Assembly (NCBI RefSeq): GCF_009707705.1
Contig: NZ_WLYX01000001.1
Coordinates: 186,001-250,000 of the forward strand
From: Paludibacterium denitrificans
GTDB lineage: Bacteria > Pseudomonadota > Gammaproteobacteria > Burkholderiales > Chromobacteriaceae
Direction of reading: 5' to 3'
DNA: 64,000 nt
Both the position numbers and the translations under genes were made by a program. Under the pieces are notes generated by a model, which saw nothing but the letters and a program-made list of their open reading frames with translations, did not search any database and had not been told where the DNA came from. How positions within the stretch are numbered: the first letter of the stretch is position 1; each line of letters starts with the position of its first letter. This document shows, piece by piece, positions 45,202 to 60,200 of this stretch.

Positions 45202-48200
45202 TGACTACGCCACTGCGCCCCGCCTCGTTCAAAGGTATTCCTTTCCGCGTCAAGGAAACCGACATGGAAGTGGGACGCCGAACTGTCCTGCATGAGTACG
45301 CATATCGTGATATCCCGTATGCCGAAGATCTGGGCAGGGCTGCCCGTGGCTTCACCGTGCAGGCCTTCTTCTTTGGTGAAACCGGACCGGACGATGCAGA
45401 CGCGCTAATTGACGCACTGGAATCTCCCGGTGCTGGCCTGCTGGTACATCCATGGCGCGGAAGCATCATGGTGATCCTGCAACCTCAGAGCAAAGCCAGA
45501 GTGCGCTACCCACAAGCAGTGGGCGGCATGATCACCATCGACATCCCGTTCATTGAATCCGGCGATAACGTCGAACCGAATGCCGGGGACGATACTGATG
45601 CTCAACTGGAAAGTGCGGCAGATGATGCCCAAGCTGAGGCGGATAGCGATTTCGAGACATCCTGGCTTGACGATATTGCAGGCTATGCCGATGAAGCCGC
45701 GAAAGCGGTAGAGGATATCTGCACCTGCCTTGAGAGCTACTTCGATGCCTACGATGCGGCAATGGCCAAGGTCGACCGCATCATCCATGACGTGCAGAGA
45801 ATCATCAATGCGCCGTTGTCGGTGATTTCTCGCATTCAAAGCCGAATCCAGACGCTGGTGGGCAAGCTGGACAACCCGTTTTCCGGGATTTCCACCGGCG
45901 CAAGCTGCTCAAGGGCGAGGTGCTGAACCCGTGGCGCACCGGCGGTAGCTACAGCACCATCATTTCCGCTGGCCGCACCACAAACAGCTCTTCGAAATCG
46001 ATATCCGGCATTAGCACATCGAGCGCCAGCGCTCGCCCGGCCTGGACCAGGCCTACCCCATCCAGCCCGACCAGTGAGATGCCGAGCCTGCCGCCATCTC
46101 TGGCCACTTACGTGCGCCGTACGCTGGTGATCGAGGCCGCACGATCAATTCCCACCGCCACATTTACCACTAAGGCGGATGTGCAGACTGCACGCGCCCA
46201 GATCCTGACAGCGCTCAACACCGAGCTTCAGTCCGCCTCCGACACGCTCTATCCCGTGATGCAAGCACTGCGCGTGGCGGTGGCAAAGTCCATCCAGGCG
46301 CGCATACCAACGGCTGTCGACGTGGAAACCGTTGCGACACAAACCGTCTTGTTTAAGCGCTGGTAGTGGCTTACATGGCCACCGGTGATATCGCTGTGGC
46401 GGATGACTTGGTCGCGCGTAACGGAGTGATGCACCCGGGATTTGTGCCCTTAAGCAACATCGAGGTACTGAAAAATGCCTGACGTATGCGAACTACGAGT
46501 GGGCGGGATGATTTACGGCGGCTGGACGGATATTGAGATCCAGCGTGGCCTCGAGCAGGTTTCTGGCCAGTTCACCCTGCAGGTGACTGACCGTTGGCCC
46601 GAACAAACCGAACCGCGCCCTATCATGCCGGGGCAATCCGCAGTGGTGACGATCGACAACGAACCGGTGGTAACCGGCTGGGTGGACGATACCAAGCCCG
46701 GATACGACGAGAAGAACACCTGGTTCAACGTCACCGGCCGTGACAAAACCTGCGATCTGATCGACTGCAGCGCGATGTTCAAGACAGGCCAATGGAAAAA
46801 ATCCAGCCTGCTGCGGATTGCCACGGATCTACTGTCCTCTTACAGCATCGCCGTGGTGGTTGGCGACCGCGCCAAAGGCCCCGCTTACGAGATCATCGAC
46901 AGCTTCAACATCGAGGAAGGCGAAACGGTGTTCGACTGCCTCGAGCGGGCCGCACGGCTCAAGGCAGTGATGCTGTGGACCGATGGCATGGGGCGCCTAG
47001 TCATCGACCTACCCGGCTCCACCAAGGCCACCACGGCGCTGATCGAGGGCCAGAACATCAAGCGCATCGACGGAAACTTCAGCTGGCACGAGCGCTACAG
47101 CGAATACATCGTGAAGGGACAAGCACGTGGACATGCCCAGCACAACGCTAAAGGGACATCCACGGATTCGGTCGTCACCCGCCACCGGCCGTTGATCATC
47201 CCGGCCGAAGATCAGGTACACGGGCCAAGTGCTCAACAGCGCGCCGATTGGGAATGCACCGTGCGCAAGGGACGTGGTAACCGGGCCACCATCCGAGTAC
47301 AGAGTTGGCGCCAAGGCGGCGATGCTTAAGCCCGCTGTGGGTGCCCTGGCTTACGGGTTCCCGTTACAGCCCCGCATATCCACCTCAATGCGGAGATGCT
47401 GATAGCCCATGTGACCTACATCAAGAACGCTACAGATGGAACGGTCACGGATCTCGAGATTGCCGATCCGCGCGCCTTTGATCGCCCTGGCAGGCATCCG
47501 TACGGCTTCGCTCAAGTCCAACCGCACCAGTGATAAAGGTCTGGCCAATAACAGGGATAAGCACGCACCGAAGAAGCACAAGAAAAAAGCCGAGCCCACA
47601 GAAGACTGGAGTGACTTGTGAATCCGCTGCAAAAACTTCGACTCATGGTCGCGCGCGGCATTGTTAATCTGGTCAATGATGCTGGAGGCCTGCAGATGCT
47701 GCAGATCAGCGCGTTGGATGGAGAAACCCGCGACGAAGTAGAACGCGTACAGAACTTTGGCCACACCGGGAACCCACCCATGGCCGCCACGCCCATCATG
47801 GTGGCGGTGGCTGGTAGCCGGGACCACCTGGTGGCAGTGGCCGTTGACCATGAAGACAGTCGGCCCAAAGGCCTGCAGCCGGGTGAATCTGCCACGTACA
47901 ACGCCTTCGGTGTGCTGTTCAAATATGACCAGGACGGCAACGCTACCCTGACCTGCAAAAACCTCATCGTTGACGCCAGTGAAGGCATCCAGTTCAACAC
48001 GCCGCTGACCAACTTCAGCGAAATGGCGACCGTAAACGGATTGTTCAGCTACAAGGCTGGCATGTCCGGCAGCGGCGGCGACGGTGGCAAAACGACCATC
48101 TCCGGTGACTTCACACATAGCGGCGGCGACCTGTCTTCCAACGGTGTTGTGGTCCACCTGCACTATCACGGCCATGTCACCCGAGGCAGTGAAAACACGG

Positions 48201-51200
48201 ATAGCCCGACATGACTACCCGCCGCCTATGCCTAGACCTATCCAAGCCGCTTCCGCTTGAGCTGTTTGCCGACCCGATCGATGCCGCCATCGTACTGTCG
48301 CTGTTTTCCGATTCTCGCGCCCCTGCCACGGAAAAGCGGATTGATCCGCGAGGCTGGTGGGGAGATGCCTTGGCCGAACAACCCGGCGACACCGGGGCAG
48401 CCGCCTGTGGCTGCTGGCCAGCCGCGCCAAGAATGTTCCAGAGACACTGCGCAATGCCGAGAACGACGCCAAAGAGTCCCTCAAATGGATGGTGGACGAC
48501 GGGGTAACCAGCACGCTCACCGTGTCAGCCAGCGATCTGGGTAATGAAACGCTGCGGCTCGCCATCACCATCGATGGCATCACCTTGAATCTGGAGATCA
48601 CCCATGCCAATTGACCGGCCTACACTGGCTGAACTCGACCGGCGCGCCCAAGCCGAGCTACCACTAAATGGTGCCAGCGATGGACTCCGGCGCAACCTTT
48701 ACACGCCTCTGGCACGCGCCTTATCCGGTGCAATACACGGGTTATACGGCCATCAAGAGCGCATCAAGGACCAGTTGTTCCCACAAACCTGTGACGAAGA
48801 CACTCTGCTGAACATCCATGTGCCGATCTGGCTATCGGACGGCCGTAACCTTGCCACTGCCGCTACAGGAAAAGTACAGATCACCGGCACCGTCGGCTAT
48901 ACCGTGGACCAGACTGCCTCCATCACCCGCACCGATGGCATGCTGTACAGCCTCACGACCAGCGCCACTATCGGCGCGGATGGAACCTGCATGGCCACCG
49001 TGGCGTGCCAGACGCCCTGGCCTCGCTTAAGCAACACCGAGCCCGGCGCCAAGCTGCGCTTCTCCAACCCGGTAGACGGCGTGAATGGTGAAGTGGTGGT
49101 GCAGACGCCCGGTCTGTCCGGCGGGGCTGACCTCGAGGACATCGAAGATCTGCGCGCACGAGTGGTAGAAGCCAGAACCAAGGCCGAAGGTGTGGGGAAT
49201 AGCACGGACTGGGAGCTGTGGGCCAAAGAAGTTTCTGGCGTCACGCGCGCCTGGGCCGCACCCAAGCTGATGGGCACCGGCAGCATGACCGTGTTTTTCG
49301 TGCGCGATAACGATGCAAGCATCTTTCCGGACGTGAACGAGCAAGCCACGGTGCAGGCGCACCGGAAGCCACCGGTACGCCCATGGGCGAGATCTACGCT
49401 GTGTCCCCTACCGACAAGCCAATCGATTTCACCATCCACCTGTCGCCTGACACAGCTGCAATTCGTACAGCCGTGACGGCGGCACTCGCCAACGTGTTAA
49501 GCCTTGAAGGTAGTCCGGTACAGCGCGATAGCGCCGCCCTCACCGTACTGCCCGTTACCGGTGTCACCATTCCATTCACTCATCTTTCCGCCGCTATTTC
49601 TGGCTCCGCTGACGAGTGGGATCACCAGATCACGGTACCGACCGGTGATGTGGTGTGTGCGATCGGCGAGCTGGCCACCATGGGGACCATCACATGGCTG
49701 TGAGCGCTGATCGCTACGTCACCCAGCTGGCGCAGCTGCTGCCGCCCCGGCATCGCCCTGCAGGCCGAAGACGGCAGCGACATGCAAGCCTTGCTTGGCA
49801 ATATTGCCCCGTTCCCTGGCCGAGGCCGACGCGCGCGCCGAGATATTGCTGACAGAGTCAGACCCACGCCGCACTGTCTACCCGGTAGGCGAATGGGAGG
49901 AATCTCTTGGCCTTCCTGACACCTGCACCGTTGGCGTGCAAACCATCATCGACCGCCAGCTATCGGTGGTTTCCAAGCTCACCGACCGCGGTGGTGCCCG
50001 CGCCACGCGCTACATCAAGCTGGCCGCAAAGCTCGGCTACCCGGGCGCCACCATTACCCGGTACCGCTACCACACCTGTGAAATGACCTGCGAATCCGCC
50101 GTGCAGGACATCGATTGGCGGTTTGCCCGGACGCTCACCTTGCCATCTGGCACCCGCATTGTGGATTCCGTGTGCGAATCCGGTACCGAAGACCCATTGA
50201 GCACCGGGGCGATAGCGTTCTTGAGTGCGTCATTCACCGCGAAGCACCGGCCATTAGTACGCCGCTAATCGCTTATGGAGGTAACTAAATGAGGCGTGTA
50301 GCTTCTAATCGAAACGCTGTCTTGGATAAGTTTGGCCCGGGTAAAAATGGATTTACAGCGGGGCCCCCGGCGTATCACCGGCGACCACGCCCGGGTATGA
50401 GTGGTTCGATTCTATCCAGGAAGAAATAGCGGCTGTCATTGAGGCAGCACGCTTGATCCTTCCAAATATAACCAACTGCTCGGTGCAATCCGGCGCCACG
50501 CACAGAAGACAGTGGTGCTGGCTGATTCCGGCATAGCCAATGCCTATGCCACGACAAACGCCTCTCCCTTGGTAGCGGGCGATCTGACCACTGGTTTGAT
50601 CCAGCAGATCAGCATCAGCAACGCCAACACCGGGGCGGCCACCTTTGCACCGGACGGGCTGACCGCCAAGCCAATCTACGGGCTGGGATTGACTGCCCTG
50701 CAGGGTGGAGAGCTGGCCGCCAACGGCGTGGCGGTTCTGATGTATCTGGTGGCCGCTGGAGTGAATGGTGGGAACGGCGCGTGGATACTGCTGGCAAGCA
50801 TGGGTGGAGCATTGCAGATTGGAGCCGCAACAAACAGCCAGCATGCCATTCAGGCCGGGCAGCAGCAGTCAAACGCCCTAACCTATGGTACGGATACGGG
50901 TGCGGCTAATGTTTATCAAGTCACCTACGCCCCGGCGATCACTGCGCTGAAAAACGGCATGGTGCTTGAATTTGAGGCTAAAACAGCCAACACCGGGGCG
51001 AGCACATTCAGCCCAAACGGGCTGGCCGCCAAACCGATCATCGGTGGCGCTCATTCAGCACTGCAAGGTGGCGAGATTGTCGCCGGTGGTAAAGTTGAAG
51101 TGATGTGGCATAGTGCTCTCGGTTCCTGGGCGCTACTCGGGTGTACCGGAGGTGCCATGCAGGTACAGGCAGCCACCCAGAGCCAGCATGCGGTAGCACT

Positions 51201-54200
51201 TGGGCAGATGCAGGCGAGAACCGGCAGCGCCGGTGGACTCATGTATCGAAATCTGCTGATCAATGCGGCAGGGAATGTCTTTCAGCGCCCCTATACCAGC
51301 GGTACGGCAACAACGTCGGCTGGACAGTATGCCATCGACAAATGGAAAGTTGCCACGTCCGGGCAGAATCTGTCTTGGGCTAGTAGTGGGGCGTACTCGA
51401 TCTTTACCGCCCCAGCGGGCGGCGTGTCGCAAGTTATCGAGGGGGCAAGTATTATAGGAGGCACCTACGTGCTCTCCGGAAAGGGACGGCTACAGCCACC
51501 GTCAATGGCACCCCTGTTACTAATGGCGGAGCCATTGTTCTTCCAGCTAATACCAACGCAACTGTGACATTCAATAGCGGTACTTTCTATCAGCCGCAAC
51601 TTGAACAGGGACTGGTTCCAACCGATTTTGACTTCCGGCCGCCCGGGGCAGAGCTTGCGCTTTGCCATCGGTATTACTGGCTGGCATCTGACCGTGATGC
51701 ACTCGTTGGCGCGGCCAGCACGACCACTTCACTACATATGCGATTCCGCTTACCGGTCACCATGCGAGCCGCTCCGGCTGTGTCTGTGGCTGTCCCCGGA
51801 TCGTGGGGTTACACCAATGATCTGAACGACTTCGTTATCCCTTCGCTGTCGGTATCCTCGAGCAGTGCTGGTACCAGCGTAATGCGAGTATTACTGTCAG
51901 GAGCATCTGGCCTGACGGCTGGCGCCGTACTGTTCGGAAACACAGCCGCAGCATCCGGTACTGCGCGGATTGCTTTTGATGCTGATCTGTAAAAAGAGAG
52001 GGAAATATGTCCACAGGCTACAAACTTACCACCACTCCAGACATGGTTATTCGCCTCGACGACGGTGCCAGCATCCCACGCGGCCACCGCTGGTGGGACG
52101 ACTACGAGGCATGGCTGGCGGAAGGAAATACTCCCGAAGCGCAAACGGCCGATGATGTCGCCGCCGAGCGAAATGCGGTTATCAAACAGCAGCTCTCAGA
52201 ACTAGATGGAAAATCAGTCCGGTCTTTGCACGAGGCTATGCTGGCGCTTGCTGAATCCGGCACGGCACTACCGTCTGACATAACTAAGCGCCTCCAAGAT
52301 TTGGAGGCGCAGAAACAAGCACTAAGGGAACAACTGGTATGAGTGCGATTCTTTCGAATTGAGGATGAAACCATCAGCTCGCGTGCCGGGAAGGGAGCAC
52401 GACGCGGTGTGTGGCGTTATTGCCTGCTGTGCCGATTGCTCGATGTCGTCGACCCCGGACATTGTGAGCGGAGTATTGAAATAGACCGCTAACAAGTCGA
52501 CACCAACCCGCCTTCTGGCGGGTTTTCGTTTATTGTGTCACTTAGAAATCAGGTGATGCAGCAAGCGTTAATGAGGAATAAATATCTAGGACGATTGACG
52601 GAATCAGTCATCATTCTACTGGACGAGCTGGTATCAATTAATAACCAAAACCAGCTAGGTGACTACCTGCACCATTTAAAATCACATATCCCCGCAAACC
52701 GCTTATTGCTGGTTGTCACTCACGCCTCCAAAAACACTACAACTATCGAATATCTGACCGGAGCCAATTGGCCAAGCCAATGGATCAGCCTATACCGGCG
52801 CGAGCGCTTCTATCTGGTCGACCCCATCCTGCTCTCGCCAGCCAGAACAGCTCTGATCTGGCGTGACGTTGTTGCCATGGCAACACCGACACAGGAAGCA
52901 CTACGTTTTTTCCGGTATGCGAGAAATACGATGTAGCGCGTGGACTCAGCTGGATTGAAGAAAAGGATGAATACCGGGTAGTTCTATGCGCGTCTGGAGA
53001 GGCGGTTGAGCATGATCGTTTCACTCACGATCTGCTGGAAAGCATGATGCCAAAGATCACCGAAGTGGCTGTCAGGATTTTCAGCGCCAAACCAAAACTG
53101 CATGGACTCAGCAAGCGGGAATGTCACATTTTACATTGCATGGTGATGGGGATGCCTGATCATGAAACGGCTGAAAAGGTTGGTTTAACTACCCGAACGG
53201 TGCGTGACAAGATCAACAAAATCAAGCAGCTATACAACGCTTCAAACCGCTGCCACTTGATGAGTATTTTGTTCGGCATCGAATTCCCCGCCCCTTGAAA
53301 TCGGTACTTATACGTACTGAATTTCTGCCGGTTTAGCGATATTCAATTGATGATGGCATTGTTAAATTTGTTCGACATATAAAACTGGTGAACAAAAACA
53401 ATGATTGCACTCACAGACCGCGTCGAAGAAACCCAGTGCAGAACCCCAAACGCGACTTCGCTTTTCATCACTAATCGTTAGTGAGCACGCACGAGGCGTT
53501 CGCACTCTGCCAGATCATCACGGAACAGCCTGCCCATGAGGTCACGTTTCCTCATGTCTTTTTTCTCGTAAGCATCCAAGAAGTTGCCCATATCGCGCGC
53601 AGCATGGGAACAAGGAAGAAAATGGCGATGGCCAGCATCGATATACCAAACATCCGTCCATCGGAACGCATCGCGCTTGATTCGTGAAAGCGTGACCAGG
53701 TCATGGGCGCGCCCTGCACGGTTCATCTCGACACGGGATTTTTTCAGCCAAGCCAGCAGCTCGGAGGCGTCCTTATACGGGGCCTGTGGCAAGGACGGGA
53801 CAGCCATGGCGGGTATGGCCATGATGACGACCAGGAAGCCAAGTAGTGCTTTCACTTTGCCGCTACCCAGTCACGCATGAACTGCAGAAGGATCTGTCGT
53901 TTTTTCTTGGGCAGTTGATCGAACAACGTCAGCAGCTCATGTTTGTCATCGTCCAGCCCATGGGTTGGCTCGGCCACATGCACGGCGGCTGGGGCATAGA
54001 CGACATCCATGTCACCACGTCCGGTGGTTAGCCACTCGAAGCTAATCCGAAGAGCCTGGGCGATGAGAGAAAGGTTATTGGTAGTCGGCTCAGTTAAGCC
54101 GGTTTCCCAATGGCTGACGGCAGACTGATTGACCCCTGCCTGCTCGGCCAACCATCCCTGTGATTTCTTGCGGGCCTGTCTGGCCTCTTTGATGCGCGAT

Positions 54201-57200
54201 CCGATCATCCCGACATTTTATTAGTGAACTAATATCTAAAAAAATTAGCATCGCTATTGACATTAATAATACTGATACTAATAATTACGACATTGGCAAC
54301 ACAGGGAGGAAGAGATGACCCCCATGGAAGAAGCAAGGCGTAGCCGTGGGATGACTCAGTCAGAACTGGCTGAGAAGACCGGATGCACACAAGGGCGCAT
54401 CAGTCACCTAGAGAAGCGAATAGCACGCCCCTCTCCAGAACTGGCTAAACGGCTGGCTGCCGTGCTTGAACTGGATGTGCTGAAAATTCTTTACCCGGGT
54501 GATTAGTAAGGCGCCGCACCCACTGGCGAGGTGGGCGCGGCAGGTGGTGCAGATACTACGGTGTGGCAACCTCAGTATCAGCACCGGAAGAAATCAAAGC
54601 AAGACGATTTTTTACGGGAGCTATCACATATGGATTCGTCTCAAGACGTATTCGAAGAGCTGCAGCGCGCAGCCTCCGAATTCGGCGTCCCTAGACTGGC
54701 GGGTTTGATGGGCGTCCATCGAGGAACGCTTTTTAACAAGCTGTCCAATAAGGATGCCACTTCTCATCACAAGCCGACGCTGGCGGACTTTATCCAGATC
54801 ACCGCACACAGCAAGAATCTGCAGCCGCTCAAGGCGCTAAACAGCCTGTTCAACTGCATCACCTACCAGCTTCCTGACATGAGCAACGTTTCCGACGCGG
54901 CCCTGCTCGACCTGGTCAACAAAATCTACGACGAAGGCGGGAACGTACACCGGACGATGTCCGAAGCGCTGGAAGACGGGATTGTGACTCCAAGTGAGTA
55001 CAAGTCTTTCGAGCGTGACGTGCATGAATGGATCGCCGCCATTCTTGAACTTCGGGCGCGCTTCAAGGGGTTGGTTATCCATGCTCCTGAATAGCCCTAT
55101 CCCAACGTGCCTGACCAAGCACGGCATAACGTCGGTACGTGACAACCTGCAGCCCGGACAAACCGTTGGCGGTCTGGCCAGTGAAATCGTCCGCCTGTTC
55201 GGAGTTGAACTCGTTGAGGCTCTGCGATGCGAAAAATCCGAAATCGTAACCAGCTCGGACTCCAGCTCGAAACAACAGCCAGCGAACTGACGGAAGAAGA
55301 ACTGCGCGTAGCGCATCGCTGCGCGGGACTACAACTGCCGTTTGAAAAAGCCATGGACAACCCGGCGCTGGCCATTTGTTTAAAGAACAGCGCCCTAGCC
55401 ATGAAACGTGGAGTGACACGTAGATGAACACCGACAACGTAGTAGCGCTCATTACGCCAGGACCACAGCGACACCTTGCACGATTCCATATAGCCCTTGG
55501 TGATCCATCTCTGATTTACGGCCAGCAAGACATTGCCAGCATCACCTTTCGCCGCGAAGGCAACGAGCTTGCCCTGTACCACATGGCGCTTGGCATCAGC
55601 GAAACACGACGGATCGTATTACCTGGCGACGAAATCCAGCTGCAGGTCGACAGCAAGATGCTGTTGATCATCGTCCGGGCTGTATCCGCCACCCATGTGC
55701 TGATTGACGCTTAAGCAAAGACCGTACCGCCGACATAGCCATGGTGCTGGCCGCCAGCGCCTGACCGCTTTCTAACCCTTGTGATCTGGGAGGACACATG
55801 GAACGCTATCTCACCCCAAACGAGCAGCAGCAACTGCTCAATGCGGCCTACCGGGTCAACGACCCACTGGCCCAGCGCGACTATCACATCATGGCCGCGC
55901 TGCTCCACTCAGGCTGCCGCATCACCGAGTTCAGCCTGATCACCCTTGGCGACACCTTTGATGCCCTGAAAACCGGTTACCTATTTATCCCGCGTGAAAA
56001 CCGTAAGGGTGGCAAGCGCGACCACAAGGTTTTCGTGACAAAGGCACTCCGCCTGCACCTGGTAGCGCTGATCAACCTGAACGGCAGCCAACTATCCAGT
56101 GACCCGCTGGTTCCTGGGCGTTTCGGCCAACCTTTAACCGTACGCAACTATCAGCAGCGCATCCGCTACTGGGCCAAAGAAGCCTGCCGATGAACGTCAC
56201 TCCCCACTTTTTCCGCCACACCCGCGCCATGAACATCATGCGCTCGAGCGAAGCCGACGACCCGCGCGGCATCGTGCAAAAGGCCCTTGGCCACAGCACC
56301 GTGGCCACCACTGGGATTTACACCGAACCCAGCCGCGAAGACATCGAGGCGACGCTGGAAGCGATCGATGGCCACGGCGGCCGCCGCCAGAGCTTGTCTA
56401 GCCTGCGCAAGGGCTATGAGCGGAGGGCTGGATGATGGTCATGAAAGAAATTGCACTCATTGGCCCAAAAGGGTCGGGCAAAACCTATCTCGCCAGATTA
56501 CTCATCGATGAGCTGAAAAAGTGCGGGATCGTCGCCCGAACCACCGAACTGTCACACAAATTCCGAAAGACCGAGCGCACTACAGGCCCCGAGGTACTGA
56601 TCCCCGGAAACGGAAGAACGGGATTTCATCCCGACACGGATTCGGAACCGCATCGAAGTTCGCAGCGTGACTCATAGCAAGCAGCTGTCGGCCGACATCA
56701 ATCAACTACTTAAGGGGATCTGACATGCAGTGCACTTGCTTACGCGATATCGAAAAGAAACTGACCGAAAAGTTCACATCTGACCTGAGCGTACCAGCTG
56801 AAGTTAGCTGCCAGAACGAGGCTTTCATTCATGAAGGAAACTGCATGGAGATTGCTCATACCACCAACTTCAAGATCACGGCCAATGCAAAGGGCTTCAT
56901 GAAGGGCAAGAACATGCCGGTGACCGCGAACTACTGCCCCTTCTGCGGGAAGCCGACGAAGAAGGAACAAGACAATGGCTAACCCCAACCGAGCCGACTG
57001 GCTCAACGACATGGACATCTGGGTAATCACCGGCCCAGCCAACGCTGGGAAAATCGAGCTTGGCTACCTCATCACCGATATTGCTTTGGGCAAAGGACTG
57101 GACACCCTTCTGGCATTCAACGTGCGCGAATTCAGCCAAGTGGAAAGCCTGCTGAAAATGCGCCAGATCCCGCCATCCATGCTGGTACTGGTAGCCGAGG

Positions 57201-60200
57201 AATGGCCGATCAAGGACATGCTGCCGCAGGCTGAACGCCTGTTCGTACTCAAGGAAGGCGACCAGGACAAGGTAGCGCGCATCCACCAGTGGGCCATCGA
57301 CAAAGGGCTGATGCCCGCAGCGGAGGCCGATCATGCCTAACCACGTCGTCACCATCTACCCGAAGCGCCACACCGACAAACGCTCCATGGCCGAGCTGGT
57401 AGCACCAATCGACCCGCGCGAAGCCGATCAAATCAAGGCCAGCAAACGCCGCCAAGTGAACGTACGCCGCCAGCTGGAAGAGATTCTGGAGAAGCGCAGC
57501 AACGCTGAAAGAGGCATGGCATGAACACCGAACAAAACGTTTCCACGGAAAACCAATATCAACTGAGGAAACATTGCATGAAACCGCAAATCGTCATCGA
57601 CACGGAAACCCTAGATGTCCAGCCTTCGGCGGCCATCCTGACCGTTGCGGCGGTCGAAATCGACCCTTCTAAATTTGACGATGCAATGTTCCGCCGGAGT
57701 TTTTACGCCCGAATCGCGCTGCCACAGCCTACCCGGACGTTGAGCCAAGACACGGCCAACTGGTGGAAAGAACAATCAGAGGCGGCCCACGCCGAAGCAT
57801 TCGCACCGGAAGGGCGAGAAGAACTTTCGGATGTGGTGACCAGCTTCAATACCGGCTGTCCGAATCGGATGCTCCGATCTGGGGTAACGGCAGCGATTTC
57901 GATAACGCGATCCTGCAGCACGCCTTCAGACAGCACGGTCTTCGCTGGCCTTACTGGCGGAACCGCTGCCTACGCAGCCTGCGCGGGGTTGTGCTCGATC
58001 TCTATCCACAATGCGCTAACGAGACCCCACCGTTCGAGGGACTGAAACACCACTCCATGGACGACGCACGCCACGAGGCGCGCCAACTGGTGGTTTTCCT
58101 CGACATCCTGAATCGCCATTTTTAACTGCATCCAAGGTCACAACCATGAAACACATCAACCCCCGCGAGATCCGCAACAGTCTCGGCTTGAACCAGCAAC
58201 AATTCTGGACCCGCATCGGAGTAACCCAATCTGGCGGCAGCCGCTACGAAAACGGCCGCAACATCCCCAAGCCGGTGCAGGCCCTGATTAACGCCGTCTA
58301 CGTCCACCAGATCGACCGGAAAAGATCGACAGCCGCACCGCCCCCATCATTCGCGCCGTACTCGCTGGCGAAGTGGACGCCACCGCTCTGGTACAGGCTA
58401 TCGCTGGCTCTTCCGATGCGCCCGGGCTCAGTGCAACCTCTGCAGTCATTACCGGCCTGCACCGAAATGCATTCGCTCCCAACGGAGGTAACGCATGAGC
58501 GACTACCGATGCCCTAAGTGCGAAAAGTTCAAGAAGCCAGACCTTAGCCAGATCGGTATCGGTTCCATGGTGAGCTTCACTGTGGCTACCAAGCCAAGCA
58601 GCAAAACGATGCGCTTCAGCAGCAAGACCGGTGTGGTGACGGCTGTAAATGGTGATGCACTGACAATCAAGGTCAAGCGTGGGGGGACTTACGTAGAGCA
58701 ACGTCAAGACGTTACCCCTGAAGGTGCGCCAAGCGCACTGACATACGCCTTTTGTGGAACTTGTGAATGCAAGGAGGCCAAGTGATCAAGCTACAAGTCA
58801 ACAACTCCGGTGCCCGGAAAGACATAGTTTCCAGTGCACCAGACAAGGTGGACACCCTCAAGTCGGCCGCCAGCCAACTGGGTAGCGTGGCCGCTGGCCA
58901 CGTCAAATTCCGTCTGGTGGAAGCCGGTACGCTCGGCCGCGTTCTTGGCTACAGCGAAGCACCGGACTTTGCATGGAGCACATGCCAATGACGCCGACCA
59001 CTCACATTCAAACAGTCTCTGGCCGCTACGTGGATCTGCTACACCCCGTGGTCAGCGATATCGACATCACCGACATCGCCCATCACCTGTCACACCTCTG
59101 CCGCTTCGGCGGGGCCTGCCGTGAGTTCTACAGTGTGGCCGACCACTCGGTAAGGGTGGCGACCATCCTGCTTCGGCGCCGCTCAAGTTGGCCGGGCTTC
59201 TGCATGATGCCTCAGAGGCCTACGTGGGTGACGTAGTCAGCCCGCTAAAGCGCACGCTGCCGTCTTATCAATACGTGGAAAACCCTGGTGCACACGGCGG
59301 TGAGCCAACGCTTCTCACTGGATCTGACCGAAGAGGATCGGGCAGCGATCACTCGGGCTGACCTTATCCTGCTGGCTACAGAACGCCGTGACCTGATGCC
59401 GGAGGACAAAACGGAATGGCCGATTCTGGCTGGGGTGGCTCCCCTTCCGGAACGCATCCGCCCACTGTCGATCGAGCAAGCCCGCGCTCATTTCATGTGG
59501 GTATTTGAAGAGAACGTCCAGCTCGATCTGCTGGGCGCGTAACAAAACAGGTGTGGCAATGGCGAATCTGCAATCCCTTCTTCCATTTTCATCCGATCGC
59601 CGAGCATTTCGCGCCTTCGGCCATGCGATCAGCGCAGAACCCGGACTGGTGGCCATGGCCCCGCTGCATGTGCTGGAAGGCAGCCTGCTGGGGCTGGTCG
59701 ACGGCTGCCCGGTTCCGTGGAACGAGGCCTGCGCGGTGATCGACACCCCAACCGACACGGCCGTATCGCTCGACAGCATCGACTTTACCGACACCGTGGC
59801 CCGGCTGGCCGCCGTGGCGGTGGAAGGCTGGAGCATGGGCGTGCTGCCGGAGTTCAAGGCCATCGTATTCGGCCACGACAGTGGGCTGAAAATCGCCATC
59901 GCCGCCGACCGGCATTCAAGCTGTAAGCGAGCCCTGAAATGAAACAACAGAACAACCCGCAAATGGGGGAGTGGTTCGCTCGCCTCAAAGAAATCGATTT
60001 GCACGATCTGGCCGATCGGCTTGGCATGCAACGCCATGGCAAGCAGGGCAACTACTTCTCTCCGGCACGCAAGGAAACGCAGGCCTCCCTCTCTATCTAC
60101 CCGGCCAAAGGCACCCGGGCGGCAGGCTGGAAGGACCACACCTCTGGTGACCAGTGGCAGCACCATCGACTTGGTGATCTATCTGCTTAGCCGCGCCAGC